Assembly (NCBI GenBank): GCA_964466035.1 | Contig: CAYXLR010000005.1 | Span: forward strand, 1 to 64,000 | Origin: JANQEA01 sp964466035 | Lineage (GTDB): Bacteria; Bipolaricaulota; Bipolaricaulia; UBA7950; UBA9294 | Reading direction: 5' to 3' | Length of the DNA: 64,000 nucleotides | Shown: positions 16,784-25,059 of the stretch, one piece after another | How positions within the stretch are numbered: position 1 is the stretch's first letter | Layout: the number at the start of each line of letters is the position of its first letter | Notes under the pieces: generated by a model | Databases searched by the model: none | What the model was told of the DNA's origin: nothing | What the model saw: the letters and a program-made list of their open reading frames with translations, nothing else | Program-made: the position numbers and the translations under genes

Positions 16784-17647
16784 GTGGAAGCGGCGATCCT
16801 GTTGGCGCTGGCCTCCGGCGCGACGTGGGCGATCGGAATGACCGTCGCCAAGCCGGCCCTTCGCCACATCGACACCGTCTCGTACATGCTCGGCCGATGG
16901 CTCCTGGTGACTCCGCTGGCGCTGCTCTACGCTGTGATCACCGGCACGCTGAGCTTCCCAAACGGGTATGCCGTGATCCTCGCGGTCCTGTCTGGGTTCA
17001 TCGATTCGACCCTCGGCGGGTTGTTCTATCTGATGGCGATGGAACGGACGCCGGCGTACCAGACCGCGACGTTGGCGAGCACCGCACCGCTGTGGGGCGT
17101 GACGGCCGCGATCCTGATCCTCGGCGAGCCGCTCCGATGGGAGATCCTCGTCGCCGCCGTGCTCGTCGTCTCCGGCGCCTTCTTTCTCGTCGGGCGACGC
17201 TGGAGCCTCCGCGGCCACCTCGCCGGCTCGCTGTTCGGCCTCCTGGCGGGGTTTCTGTGGGGCTTCGCCGAGACGGTCCCTTCGAAGCTCGCCTTGGAGC
17301 ACGGCCTTTCGCCGGCGTCGTTCCTGTTCGTCTTCTCGTGCTCCGGCGTCGTCACCATCGCCCTGATGACCCCGTTTCTCCGCGCCCGATTCCCGCGACG
17401 GATCAGCCGTCGCGGCATCGCCTTGACGGCCCTCGCGGGGATCGGCGGCGCCTTCCTCGGATGGATCTTCTGGCTGACGAGCCTCAGCCTCGCCCCGGCC
17501 AGCCTGATCTCGCCGATCCGCGGATCGACGCTCGTCTTCTCGCTGATCTACTCCGTCCTCTTCCTCCGCGAGCGGCTGACCCGCCGGGCCCTCCTCGGCG
17601 TCGTCTTCGTCCTGGCCGGCGTCGTGCTCGTCTCGCTTCGCTCGTGA
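16784..17647 (+). CDS. EamA/DMT-family transporter
   Basis: About 287 residues with ten hydrophobic segments arranged as two EamA repeats; the first starts AAILLALASGATWAIGM and the second HLAGSLFGLLAGFLWGFAE. Each repeat ends with the typical short GEPLRWEIL or RERLTRRALLG connection before its final helix. GTG 16784 is chosen because AAAGGGGCGAAG precedes it; GTG 16760 is also open. DMT proteins export or exchange small metabolites; nothing here fixes the substrate. It stands alone between a minus-strand and a plus-strand gene. Confidence 0.85.
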   Translation: MEAAILLALASGATWAIGMTVAKPALRHIDTVSYMLGRWLLVTPLALLYAVITGTLSFPNGYAVILAVLSGFIDSTLGGLFYLMAMERTPAYQTATLASTAPLWGVTAAILILGEPLRWEILVAAVLVVSGAFFLVGRRWSLRGHLAGSLFGLLAGFLWGFAETVPSKLALEHGLSPASFLFVFSCSGVVTIALMTPFLRARFPRRISRRGIALTALAGIGGAFLGWIFWLTSLSLAPASLISPIRGSTLVFSLIYSVLFLRERLTRRALLGVVFVLAGVVLVSLRS

Positions 17648-17724
17648 GGCCTTCCCGAGCTCTTGCCCGGACGGCAGCGGCGCGGTAGGGTGAACCGCGC
17701 CCTCGCGAAACGGAAAGGAGAACC

Positions 17725-18855
17725 GTGAGCCCCAAGTACACGCACTGTCGCCGCTGCCTTCTCCCGGAAGGGACGTTCCACGTTCGTCTGGACGAATCCG
17801 GGCTGTGCAACTACTGCCGCCACTGGGACGCAACCAACGCCTCGCTCCTCGACTTCGAGCGGCACCGCCACCTTCTCGTCGATCGGCTGAAACGGTATCG
17901 CGGCCGGTTCCACTACGACGCGGCGGTCGGCCTGAGCGGTGGGAAGGACAGCGCGTACGTGCTGCATCGCTTGACCTCGGCGTACGGAGCGAACGTGTTG
18001 CCCATTACATTCGACAACGGGTTCCTCACCGACTACGCGTGGCGCAACATCGGCGAGATCGTACGCGCTTCGGGCATCGATCACTTCGTCTACCGGCCGG
18101 ATTGGGAAGCGTATCGTGAATTCTATAGGGCGGCGGTGCTGAAGCTCGGAGATCCTTGCATCGCCTGCTCGGTCGGCGGCTACATCCTCTCGGTCCGCGG
18201 GTGCCGGGACCTGCGAATCCCGTTCTTCGTCCACGGACGATCGCCGATGCAGATGTTCCGGCATTGGTATCCGGGGACGCGCGATCCGGGCATCGCCGTA
18301 CTCCGGCGCAACCTCGCCGAGCATTCGGCCGCGGCGCTGCGAAGAGACTACCGCGCGCTGATCCGGCGGATGAAGCTCCTGCTGCTCTACTTGGTCCCGA
18401 ACGTGCGACTTCGCCACCGGATCCTCCGCGAGCTGTTCGGGGCCGGTTTGGGGGACCGGGATCTCGTTCCGGAGTTCCTCGCCTTCTTCCTGTTCGAGCC
18501 GTACGACGAGGTGGAGATCGTCCGCCACCTGGAGGAGATCAACGCCGGCTACCGCCGCCCCGAGAACCACGCCGTCCTCGGCCACGGCGACTGCCTAATT
18601 CACGACGCGTCGGCGTACCTCTACGAGCAGCACCACGGCGTGAGCCGCGTTCTCCCGGACGTCGCCGCGATGCTTCGCGAGGGGGCGATCTCGCAGGAGG
18701 AGGCCCGCGAGATCCTCGCCGCGAACACGCCGTCCGAGGAGGAGGTCGAGACGTCGATCGGCCATCTCCTGGAACGCCTCGAGATGCCGCGGGCGCAGTT
18801 CGATCGAGCCGTCGAGAGATTCAGACGAAAGTCGGGAAGCGCGCCGTTCGCCTGA
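17725..18855 (+). CDS. PP-loop ATPase, N-acetyl sugar amidotransferase-like
   Basis: 376 residues. The PP-loop of adenylating amidotransferases is intact in AVGLSGGKDSAYVLHRL near residue 70. The N-terminal cysteine pairs CRRCLLPE and LCNYC resemble the zinc finger that opens WbpG/PseA-type N-acetyl sugar amidotransferases. DPCIACSVGGYI near 145 adds a further CxxC. These enzymes activate a carbonyl or carboxylate with ATP and transfer ammonia or sulfur. No sugar-biosynthesis neighbours are present, so the substrate is open. GTG 17725 follows GGAAAGGAG. Confidence 0.8.
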   Translation: MSPKYTHCRRCLLPEGTFHVRLDESGLCNYCRHWDATNASLLDFERHRHLLVDRLKRYRGRFHYDAAVGLSGGKDSAYVLHRLTSAYGANVLPITFDNGFLTDYAWRNIGEIVRASGIDHFVYRPDWEAYREFYRAAVLKLGDPCIACSVGGYILSVRGCRDLRIPFFVHGRSPMQMFRHWYPGTRDPGIAVLRRNLAEHSAAALRRDYRALIRRMKLLLLYLVPNVRLRHRILRELFGAGLGDRDLVPEFLAFFLFEPYDEVEIVRHLEEINAGYRRPENHAVLGHGDCLIHDASAYLYEQHHGVSRVLPDVAAMLREGAISQEEAREILAANTPSEEEVETSIGHLLERLEMPRAQFDRAVERFRRKSGSAPFA

Positions 18856-18874
18856 CGTGCGAAAGGAGGGGAGG

Positions 18875-19954
18875 ATGTCCAGAGCGTGGACGATCGGGTT
18901 GGCGGTCGCGCTCGGTTCGCTCGCGGCCTACTTGCTTCTCTGGCCGGTCCCGATCGATCCGGCCCGATGGACGCCGCCGGACGCGCCGCCGCTGGTTGGA
19001 CCCTACGAGCCGAACGACGCGCTCGCCGACGTCGAACGGCTGCAGGTCGGACCCGGACCGGAGTCGGTGGCCGTCTCGGGGGACGGCGCCGTCACCTGCG
19101 GGCTGGAGGACGGATCGATCGTTCGACGGTCGCCCGGCCGGACGACCGCGGAAACAATCGTTGACACCGGCGGGAGGCCGCTCGGGATGGCGCTCGACGC
19201 GAGCGGGGATCTGATCGTCTGCGACCTGTACGGCCGGCTGATCTCGGTCTCGGAGGCCGGAGCGATCCGCGAGCTTGTGACGGACGTCGACGGCGTCCCG
19301 CTCGGCCTGGTGAACGACCTCGACATCGGAGCCGACGGGACGATCTACTTCTCCGAGTCGTCGACCGAGACGACCGACACGCTGCTCGATCTGCTCGAAC
19401 ATCGCCCGCACGGCCGGCTCCTCGCGTATCACCCGGACACGGGGGAGGTCGAGGTCCTGCTCGACGGGCTGTACTACGCCAACGGCGTCGCGCTCAGTCT
19501 GGACGGATCGTTCGTCCTCGTCGTCGAGACGACGGCGTATCGGGTCCGACGCCTCTGGCTCGCCGGACCGCGGCGCGGCGAGGACGAGGTGTTCATCGAC
19601 AATCTCCCCGGCTTTCCCGACGGGATCTCGCGCGACGAGGAGGGGACGTTCTGGCTCGCGCTGATGAACCCGCGGAACGGATTCGTCGATTGGGCAGCCG
19701 AGCGCCCGTGGATTCGAAAGGTCGCCGCCCGGCTGCCGCTCGCTTGGTTCTCCGGCGCCGCGCCGCGGTACGGCTTCGTCTTGGGCCTCGACGAAGACGG
19801 GAACGTCCTCCACAACCTCCAGGATCCGTCGGGGGATCACTACGCCGGGATCTCCTGCGTCGTCCGTCGCGGCAACACCCTCTACCTCGGCAGCCTGCTC
19901 GAGGACGCCGTCGGGCGTCTGCCTCTCCCGGCAACGACCGACGGAATGCAGTAG
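18875..19954 (+). CDS. SMP-30/strictosidine synthase-like beta-propeller protein, membrane-anchored
   Basis: About 359 residues. An N-terminal hydrophobic segment (TIGLAVALGSLAAYLLLW) should anchor it in the membrane or act as a signal. The rest is a six-bladed propeller of the SGL/strictosidine synthase type, with LGMALDASGDLIVCDLYG, DGTIYFSESS, YYANGVALSLDGSFVLVVET and GFPDGISRDEEGTFWLAL. These match plant strictosidine synthase and animal APMAP-like lactonases. ATG 18875 has AAGGAGGGG immediately upstream. It follows the PP-loop gene by 19 nt, suggesting co-transcription. Probable extracytoplasmic esterase or lactonase; substrate unknown. Confidence 0.82.
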   Translation: MSRAWTIGLAVALGSLAAYLLLWPVPIDPARWTPPDAPPLVGPYEPNDALADVERLQVGPGPESVAVSGDGAVTCGLEDGSIVRRSPGRTTAETIVDTGGRPLGMALDASGDLIVCDLYGRLISVSEAGAIRELVTDVDGVPLGLVNDLDIGADGTIYFSESSTETTDTLLDLLEHRPHGRLLAYHPDTGEVEVLLDGLYYANGVALSLDGSFVLVVETTAYRVRRLWLAGPRRGEDEVFIDNLPGFPDGISRDEEGTFWLALMNPRNGFVDWAAERPWIRKVAARLPLAWFSGAAPRYGFVLGLDEDGNVLHNLQDPSGDHYAGISCVVRRGNTLYLGSLLEDAVGRLPLPATTDGMQ

Positions 19955-19985
19955 CACAGCGGCGGCATCGACTCCCTCGGAAGCC

Positions 19986-20014
19986 TTGAAAGCGCCGACC
20001 TTCCTTGATATAGT
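19986..20014 (+). promoter_or_regulatory. Sigma70-type promoter of the marR-ABC operon
   Basis: TTGAAA (19986-19991), a 17-nt spacer and TATAGT (20009-20014), located about 48 nt before the MarR start. It sits in a short AT-rich stretch unlike its surroundings. A MarR operator would be expected here, but I see no clean palindrome. Confidence 0.6.
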
Positions 20015-20061
20015 TATCCACCTAAACATTAGCGACCGTACTAGTCGGGGGCACGGTGACC

Positions 20062-20556
20062 ATGAAACGGAGAGAGACGCACGAGATGACGGTCGGCCAG
20101 CTGCTGGCCCAGGTCTGTCGGATGACCGGGCGTCGCTTCAAGCGACACATGGCGCGGGTCGGACTGCACAGGGGACAGGGGTTCGCGCTGGTCCACCTCT
20201 GGCATCACGACGGGATCCCGCAGCACGAGCTCTCCGAGGCGATGCACATCAGTCCGGCGTCGGTGACGAACATGCTGCAGCGGATGGAGCGCGACGGCTG
20301 GATCACGCGCGAGCGGGACCGCGAGGATCAACGGATCGTCCGCGTTTCCCTGACCCCCAAGGCGAAGGAGCTTCGCGTGAAGGCCCGGACGGTCTTCCGC
20401 GAGATGGAGGAGGAGCTCGGCTCGGTCTACTCCGACGAGGAGCGCGAGACGCTGAAGCGGCTGCTGATGAAGCTGCACGATCGCTTCGCGCCGGACGACG
20501 CGCGTTCGCATCACGTCCGCCGCTTCCCGTACGGCGACGAAGAGGAGGCCGAATGA
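20062..20556 (+). CDS. MarR-family transcriptional regulator
   Basis: 164 residues. The winged-helix core is clear: GFALVHLWHHDGIPQHELSEAMHISPASVTNML (helices 2-4), then ERDGWITRERDREDQRIVRVSLTPKA, the MarR wing. Family members are dimeric repressors or activators released by small ligands. ATG 20062 is chosen at 10 nt from GGGGG; GTG 20056 is also possible. It overlaps the downstream ABC exporter start by 4 nt, so it very probably controls that exporter, as in many drug-efflux operons. Confidence 0.9.
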   Translation: MKRRETHEMTVGQLLAQVCRMTGRRFKRHMARVGLHRGQGFALVHLWHHDGIPQHELSEAMHISPASVTNMLQRMERDGWITRERDREDQRIVRVSLTPKAKELRVKARTVFREMEEELGSVYSDEERETLKRLLMKLHDRFAPDDARSHHVRRFPYGDEEEAE

Positions 20557-22355
20557 GGTCGATCGTGAAGTTCCTTCGGTTCGTCCGGCCGTACCGGCTG
20601 TACGCGGCCGTCGCCCTCGTCCTTTTGCTCGGCATGGTGGCGAGCGACCTGCTGATCCCCCGCCTGACGCAGCGGATCATCGACCAGGGGATCGCGAGCG
20701 GGGATCTGCGGATCGTCCTGACCACGGCGCTGATGATGCTCGGTGCGGCCCTCTTCGCCGCCCTGTTCGCCCTCGGGAACAATTACTTCTCGGTCCGCGT
20801 CGCCCAGCACGTCGCCCACGACGTCCGCAGCGCGCTCGTTCGGAAGGTGCAGTCGTTCTCGTTCGGCAACCTCGACGAGCTTCGGACCGGGAACCTGATC
20901 ACCCGCTCGACAAGCGACGTCCACGCGGTCCAGATGATCGTGATGATGTCGCTCCGGATCCTCACGCGGGCGGCGGTCTGGATCCTCGGCGCGTCGGTCA
21001 TGCTGATCCTCACCAGCCCTCGCCTCGCCCTGATGATGGCCGCGTTCGTCCCGATGATCGTCCTGTTCGTCTCCTGGTTCGCGCGGAAGGCGCGGCCGAT
21101 GTTCACCTGGGTGCAGGAGCGGCTCGACCGGCTGAACACGGTCCTGCAGGAGAACCTCGCCGGGGTCCGGGTCGTCAAGGCGTTCGTCCGCGAGCGGCAC
21201 GAGATCGAGCGGTTCGAAGGCGCGAACGTCGAGCTGACGGAGAAGACCATCCGAATCATGCGGCTCGTCGCGATCCTGCTGCCGACGATGACGCTCGTCC
21301 TCAACTTCGGCGTCGCTGGCGCGGTATGGTTCGGCGGGACGTCGACGCTGGCCGGCGGGATGACCGTCGGACAGGTCGTGGCGTCGATCAACTACCTGAT
21401 GTTCGCCCTCTTCCCGCTGATGATGCTCGCCGGGATGCTCGCCCCGATCGCCGCGGCCGACGCGTCGGCGGCCCGGATCCTCGAGGTCCTCGACGCCGAG
21501 GCGAAGGTGGCGGAGCGACCCGGCGCGCGGCCCCTTCCCGACCCGAAGGGTCGAATCGCGTTCGAGCGCGTCTCCTTCGGCTACGGGGGGGACGGCGGCG
21601 AGCCGGTACTCACCGACGTCAGCTTCGTCGCCGAGCCAGGCGAGACCGTGGCGATCCTCGGAGCGACCGGGTCCGGGAAGTCGTCGCTGATCCATCTGAT
21701 CCCGCGGTTCTACGACGTCACCGGCGGGCGGGTGACGTTCGACGGGGTCGACGTCCGCGATCTTCGACTCCACGCGCTGCGTTCGAACATCGGGATCGCG
21801 CTCCAGGAGGCGGTGCTGTTCGGCGGGACCGTCCGCGAGAACGTCACCTACGGACGGCCCGACGCCGCGGACGAGGAGGTCCGGGCGGCGTGCGAGGCGG
21901 CGCAGGCGCTCGATTTCGTCGAGTCCCTTCCGAGCGGCTTCGAGACGGACATCGGACAGCGGGGCGTCGCGCTCTCCGGCGGGCAGCGCCAGCGGTTGGC
22001 GATCGCGCGGGCGCTCGTCGTGAAGCCGAAGGTGCTCATCCTCGACGACTCGACGAGCGCCGTGGACATCGAGACCGAGGTCCGACTGCAGGACGCGCTC
22101 GACCGCTTGATCGCCGATTCGGAGAACGCGACGACGCGGTTCATCGTCGCGCAGCGGATCTCGACCGTCCTCCTCGCGGACAAGATCCTCGTCCTCGATC
22201 GGGGCCGGATCGAGTCGTGCGGCCCCCACGCCGAGCTCATCGTGCGAAGCCCCATTTACAGAGAAATCTACGACTCACAACTCGGATCAAACAGGAGTTC
22301 GCGTAGCGAACTCCCAAGGAACTCGCAACGCGAGTTCCCGGGAGGCGTGACGTGA
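20553..22355 (+). CDS. Heterodimeric ABC exporter subunit with degenerate ATPase site
   Basis: 600 residues: six-helix exporter membrane domain (1-320) then a nucleotide-binding domain. Walker A is GATGSGKSS near 371 and the signature LSGGQRQR near 473. Walker B is VLILDDSTSAVD, with Asp where the catalytic Glu belongs, and the switch residue is Gln (IVAQRIST) rather than His. This is the pattern of the non-catalytic site in TM287/288- and LmrCD-type exporters. The partner at 22352 has the canonical residues. Two perfect hairpins encode the last 20 residues. ATG 20553 overlaps the marR stop. Confidence 0.93.
   Translation: MRSIVKFLRFVRPYRLYAAVALVLLLGMVASDLLIPRLTQRIIDQGIASGDLRIVLTTALMMLGAALFAALFALGNNYFSVRVAQHVAHDVRSALVRKVQSFSFGNLDELRTGNLITRSTSDVHAVQMIVMMSLRILTRAAVWILGASVMLILTSPRLALMMAAFVPMIVLFVSWFARKARPMFTWVQERLDRLNTVLQENLAGVRVVKAFVRERHEIERFEGANVELTEKTIRIMRLVAILLPTMTLVLNFGVAGAVWFGGTSTLAGGMTVGQVVASINYLMFALFPLMMLAGMLAPIAAADASAARILEVLDAEAKVAERPGARPLPDPKGRIAFERVSFGYGGDGGEPVLTDVSFVAEPGETVAILGATGSGKSSLIHLIPRFYDVTGGRVTFDGVDVRDLRLHALRSNIGIALQEAVLFGGTVRENVTYGRPDAADEEVRAACEAAQALDFVESLPSGFETDIGQRGVALSGGQRQRLAIARALVVKPKVLILDDSTSAVDIETEVRLQDALDRLIADSENATTRFIVAQRISTVLLADKILVLDRGRIESCGPHAELIVRSPIYREIYDSQLGSNRSSRSELPRNSQREFPGGVT
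22294..22338. repeat. Paired inverted repeats at the ABC exporter C-terminus
   Basis: GGAGTTCGC (22294-22302) pairs with GCGAACTCC (22306-22314), loop GTA. GGAACTCGC (22318-22326) pairs with GCGAGTTCC (22330-22338), loop AAC. The two hairpins resemble one another and lie just before the start of the second exporter subunit. Confidence 0.9.
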
Positions 22356-24199
22356 GCGAACGTAATGCGCATCACACACCGTCGAGGGAGTTGGAGCGGG
22401 CCCGGATGTTCCGGCCGGGCCGTGGCGGTCCCGCGTTCGGCGGAGAGCGGGCGGCGGACACACGCGGAGCGCTCCGCCGGCTCCTCGTGTACGTGAAGCC
22501 GTACCGACCCGCGATCGTCCTCGTCTTCGTCCTCGCGACGTTCGCCACGGCGATGGCCCTCCTCGGCCCGTACCTCATGGGGCTAGCGATCGACAAGGTC
22601 GTCGCGCGGGAGAGCCTCTCCGTCCTGCTGCGGATCGTCGGCCTGATGCTCGGAAGCTACGCGATCGCTTGGATCGCCAACACCGGCCAAGGCGTGCTGA
22701 TCGCGACGATCGCCCAGAGGGCGATGCGGGCGCTTCGCGCCGACCTGTTCGAGCAGCTCCAGCGCCTCTCCCTCCGGTTCCACGACGGCCGTCGCTCCGG
22801 CGAGACGATGAGCCGGCTGACGAACGACATCGACGCGATCAGCCGCGTGCTCAGCCAGAACGTGACCCAGCTCTTCTCCGGACTGCTGACGATGATCGGG
22901 ATCCTCGTCGTGATGTTCGTCCTCAGCCCGTGGCTCGCGTTCGCGTCGATGATCGTCCTGCCGATGATGTTCGGCCTGGTCGTCGTCGTCGGGAAGAAGA
23001 CGCGAAGCGCGTTCCGAGCCTACCAGGCGAACCTCGGCATCCTCAACGGGACGCTCGAGGAGACGTACAGCGGGCAGCGCGTGGTCATGGCGTTCGGACA
23101 GGAGGAGCGCGTGCTCGAACGGTTCAACGCGCACAACGCCACGGTCCGGCAGCTCGGGATCCACGCGATGACGTACGCCCTGTTCATCATGCCGATGATG
23201 GGGATCCTGTCGAACATGAACGTCGCCGTCGTCGCCGGGATCGGCGGGTGGCTGACGATCCGCGGGGTCGTGACGATCGGCCTGATGGCGACCTTCATCA
23301 CCTACTCGCGGCGGTTCGCCGAGCCACTCCGCCAGCTCGGCGGGCTGTACAACCAGGTTCAGCAGTCGCTGGCCGGGGCCGAGCGGATCTTCGAGGTGCT
23401 CGATGAAAAGCCGGACCTGACCGACCGATCCGACGCCGCCGATCTCGCCGAGATCCGAGGAGACGTGGCGCTCGACGACGTCACGTTCGCCTACGTCCCC
23501 GACGTCGAGGTGCTGCGAGACGTCAGCTTTCGCGCCGAGCCGGGCCAGACGATCGCGTTGGTCGGCCCGACCGGCGCGGGCAAGACGACGATCGTCAACC
23601 TGCTGTCTCGGTTCTACGAGATCGAGCGGGGAGCGGCCCGGATCGACGGAACCGACATCCGCCGCGTGACGAAGGCGTCGCTCCGGAGGCAGCTCGGCGT
23701 CGTATTGCAGCAGACCTTCCTGTTCGCCGAGTCGGTGATGGAGAACATCCGCTACGGTCGGCTCGACGCGACCGACGACGAGGTCGTCGAGGCGGCGAAG
23801 CTCGCCAACGCCGACGGGTTCATCCGCCACCTGCCCCAGGGCTACAACACGGGGCTGTCCGAGCGCGGGGCGAATCTGTCCGAGGGGCAACGCCAGCTGA
23901 TCGCGATCGCGCGGGCGATCCTCGCCGACCCGCGGATCCTGATCCTCGACGAGGCGACCAGCTCGGTCGACACGCGGACCGAGGTACAGATCCAGCAGGC
24001 GCTGCACGAACTGATGAAGGGGCGAACGAGCTTCGTCATCGCCCACCGCCTGTCGACGATTCGGAACGCCGATCGGGTGATCGTCATCGAGGGCGGGCGG
24101 ATCGTCGAGCAGGGGGACCACGAGGAGCTGATGGCTCGGGGCGGAGCGTACCACCGGCTGTACATGAGCCAGTTCCGCGGCCGGGCCGACGCGACTTGA
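22352..24199 (+). CDS. Heterodimeric ABC exporter subunit with canonical ATPase site
   Basis: 615 residues. A cytoplasmic N-terminal extension of about 40 residues precedes six membrane helices and a nucleotide-binding domain. Walker A is GPTGAGKTT near 405, signature LSEGQRQL near 509, Walker B ILILDEATSSVD with catalytic Glu, and SFVIAHRLST with the switch His. It complements the degenerate subunit upstream, so the pair should form one drug- or lipid-exporting heterodimer in the inner membrane. GTG 22352 overlaps the upstream stop by 4 nt behind GGGAGGCGTG. Confidence 0.94.
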   Translation: MSERNAHHTPSRELERARMFRPGRGGPAFGGERAADTRGALRRLLVYVKPYRPAIVLVFVLATFATAMALLGPYLMGLAIDKVVARESLSVLLRIVGLMLGSYAIAWIANTGQGVLIATIAQRAMRALRADLFEQLQRLSLRFHDGRRSGETMSRLTNDIDAISRVLSQNVTQLFSGLLTMIGILVVMFVLSPWLAFASMIVLPMMFGLVVVVGKKTRSAFRAYQANLGILNGTLEETYSGQRVVMAFGQEERVLERFNAHNATVRQLGIHAMTYALFIMPMMGILSNMNVAVVAGIGGWLTIRGVVTIGLMATFITYSRRFAEPLRQLGGLYNQVQQSLAGAERIFEVLDEKPDLTDRSDAADLAEIRGDVALDDVTFAYVPDVEVLRDVSFRAEPGQTIALVGPTGAGKTTIVNLLSRFYEIERGAARIDGTDIRRVTKASLRRQLGVVLQQTFLFAESVMENIRYGRLDATDDEVVEAAKLANADGFIRHLPQGYNTGLSERGANLSEGQRQLIAIARAILADPRILILDEATSSVDTRTEVQIQQALHELMKGRTSFVIAHRLSTIRNADRVIVIEGGRIVEQGDHEELMARGGAYHRLYMSQFRGRADAT

Positions 24200-24237
24200 G
24201 ATCACCGTGAGAAAGGCATATCAAGGAGGCAAAGACG

Positions 24238-24444
24238 ATGAACCGTGGTTCGATGGCCGTGCTGCTCGTCCTTCTGGGCGCCTTCGTTCTGGCCGGTTGC
24301 GGCGGCTTCCGGCAACAGGCCGAAGAGGCGCAGACACGGATCTCTAGCGTTCGGAGAAAGAGAGGGAGAAAGCGCTTCAGCGAAGCGCCGCGCGGCCTCC
24401 ACGGATTCCTCAACTCGGGGACCTACGATAGGAAGTGCGTCTGA
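24238..24444 (+). CDS. Small putative lipoprotein
   Basis: 68 residues. The first 21 form a lipoprotein signal ending in the lipobox LAGC, giving Cys21 as lipidation site. The mature part is short and basic (RRKRGRKRF) and contains the hairpin GCGCTTC-AGC-GAAGCGC (24372-24388). AAGGAGG stands 8 nt before ATG 24238. The tail looks unlike a folded domain, so this may be the front of a longer lipoprotein cut short by the inverted repeat. It precedes an exported protein and a MacB-like transporter in the same direction. Confidence 0.6.
   Translation: MNRGSMAVLLVLLGAFVLAGCGGFRQQAEEAQTRISSVRRKRGRKRFSEAPRGLHGFLNSGTYDRKCV
24372..24388. repeat. Short inverted repeat in the small lipoprotein gene
   Basis: GCGCTTC (24372-24378) pairs with GAAGCGC (24382-24388) around AGC. 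Shorter than the others and individually unremarkable, but in the same coding-tail position. Confidence 0.6.
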
Positions 24445-24454
24445 AGGAGGAAGC

Positions 24455-25057
24455 ATGAAACGGATTGCGGGTTTGACGGTCGGCCTGGTGATTCTGGCAA
24501 TCGGGTTCGGGGCATTCGGCCAGTCGGATCTCGACGTCTTCCCGATCGGGACGACGAAGATGGTCTACCGGATCACGTCCGAGGAGATGAGCGAGCCCCA
24601 GATCCTCGAGCTGGTGGTGACCGTCCACGGGGACGATCGCTACACGATCCGGATGCTGACGGAGCAGACCGGAACGGAGGACGAGCTGGCGACCGGATTC
24701 GGGTTCATCTTCGGCGCGGCGACGGTTTCGTCCGGCGCCGGTCACGACGTCAGCTACTCGTCGCTCCAGGCGCTGATGGATCAGCGGAATCGGCTCCAGG
24801 AGGGGCAGGACTACCTCCTGCCCAGCGGCGGCATGTTTACCGACATCGTCGGAACGACGATCGCCGACGTCTGGTGCCTCGAGGGGACGTTCGAGAATCC
24901 GGACGAGCCGGATTCCCGGATGACGGTCGCGTTCGCGCTGTCGCACCCGGTCTACATCTCGCCCCGGATTCGCGCGGAGGAGCTGCGTGAGGGCGAGTGG
25001 GTCGAGATCTTCGCCCTCGAACTGGCCGAGTACACGTTCACCGAAGGCGGGGGCTAG
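24455..25057 (+). CDS. Exported protein of unknown function
   Basis: 200 residues. A signal peptide is clear (MKRIAGLTVGLVILAIGFGAFG, cleavage after AFG-Q). The mature part is beta-rich and acidic with no motif I recognise; SHPVYISPRIRAEE near the end is the most distinctive stretch. GAAGGAGG lies 5 nt before ATG 24455. It is 2 nt from the following ABC ATPase, so it probably works with that MacB-like system, perhaps as an extracytoplasmic accessory protein. No function is assigned. Confidence 0.75.
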   Translation: MKRIAGLTVGLVILAIGFGAFGQSDLDVFPIGTTKMVYRITSEEMSEPQILELVVTVHGDDRYTIRMLTEQTGTEDELATGFGFIFGAATVSSGAGHDVSYSSLQALMDQRNRLQEGQDYLLPSGGMFTDIVGTTIADVWCLEGTFENPDEPDSRMTVAFALSHPVYISPRIRAEELREGEWVEIFALELAEYTFTEGGG

Positions 25058-25059
25058 CG

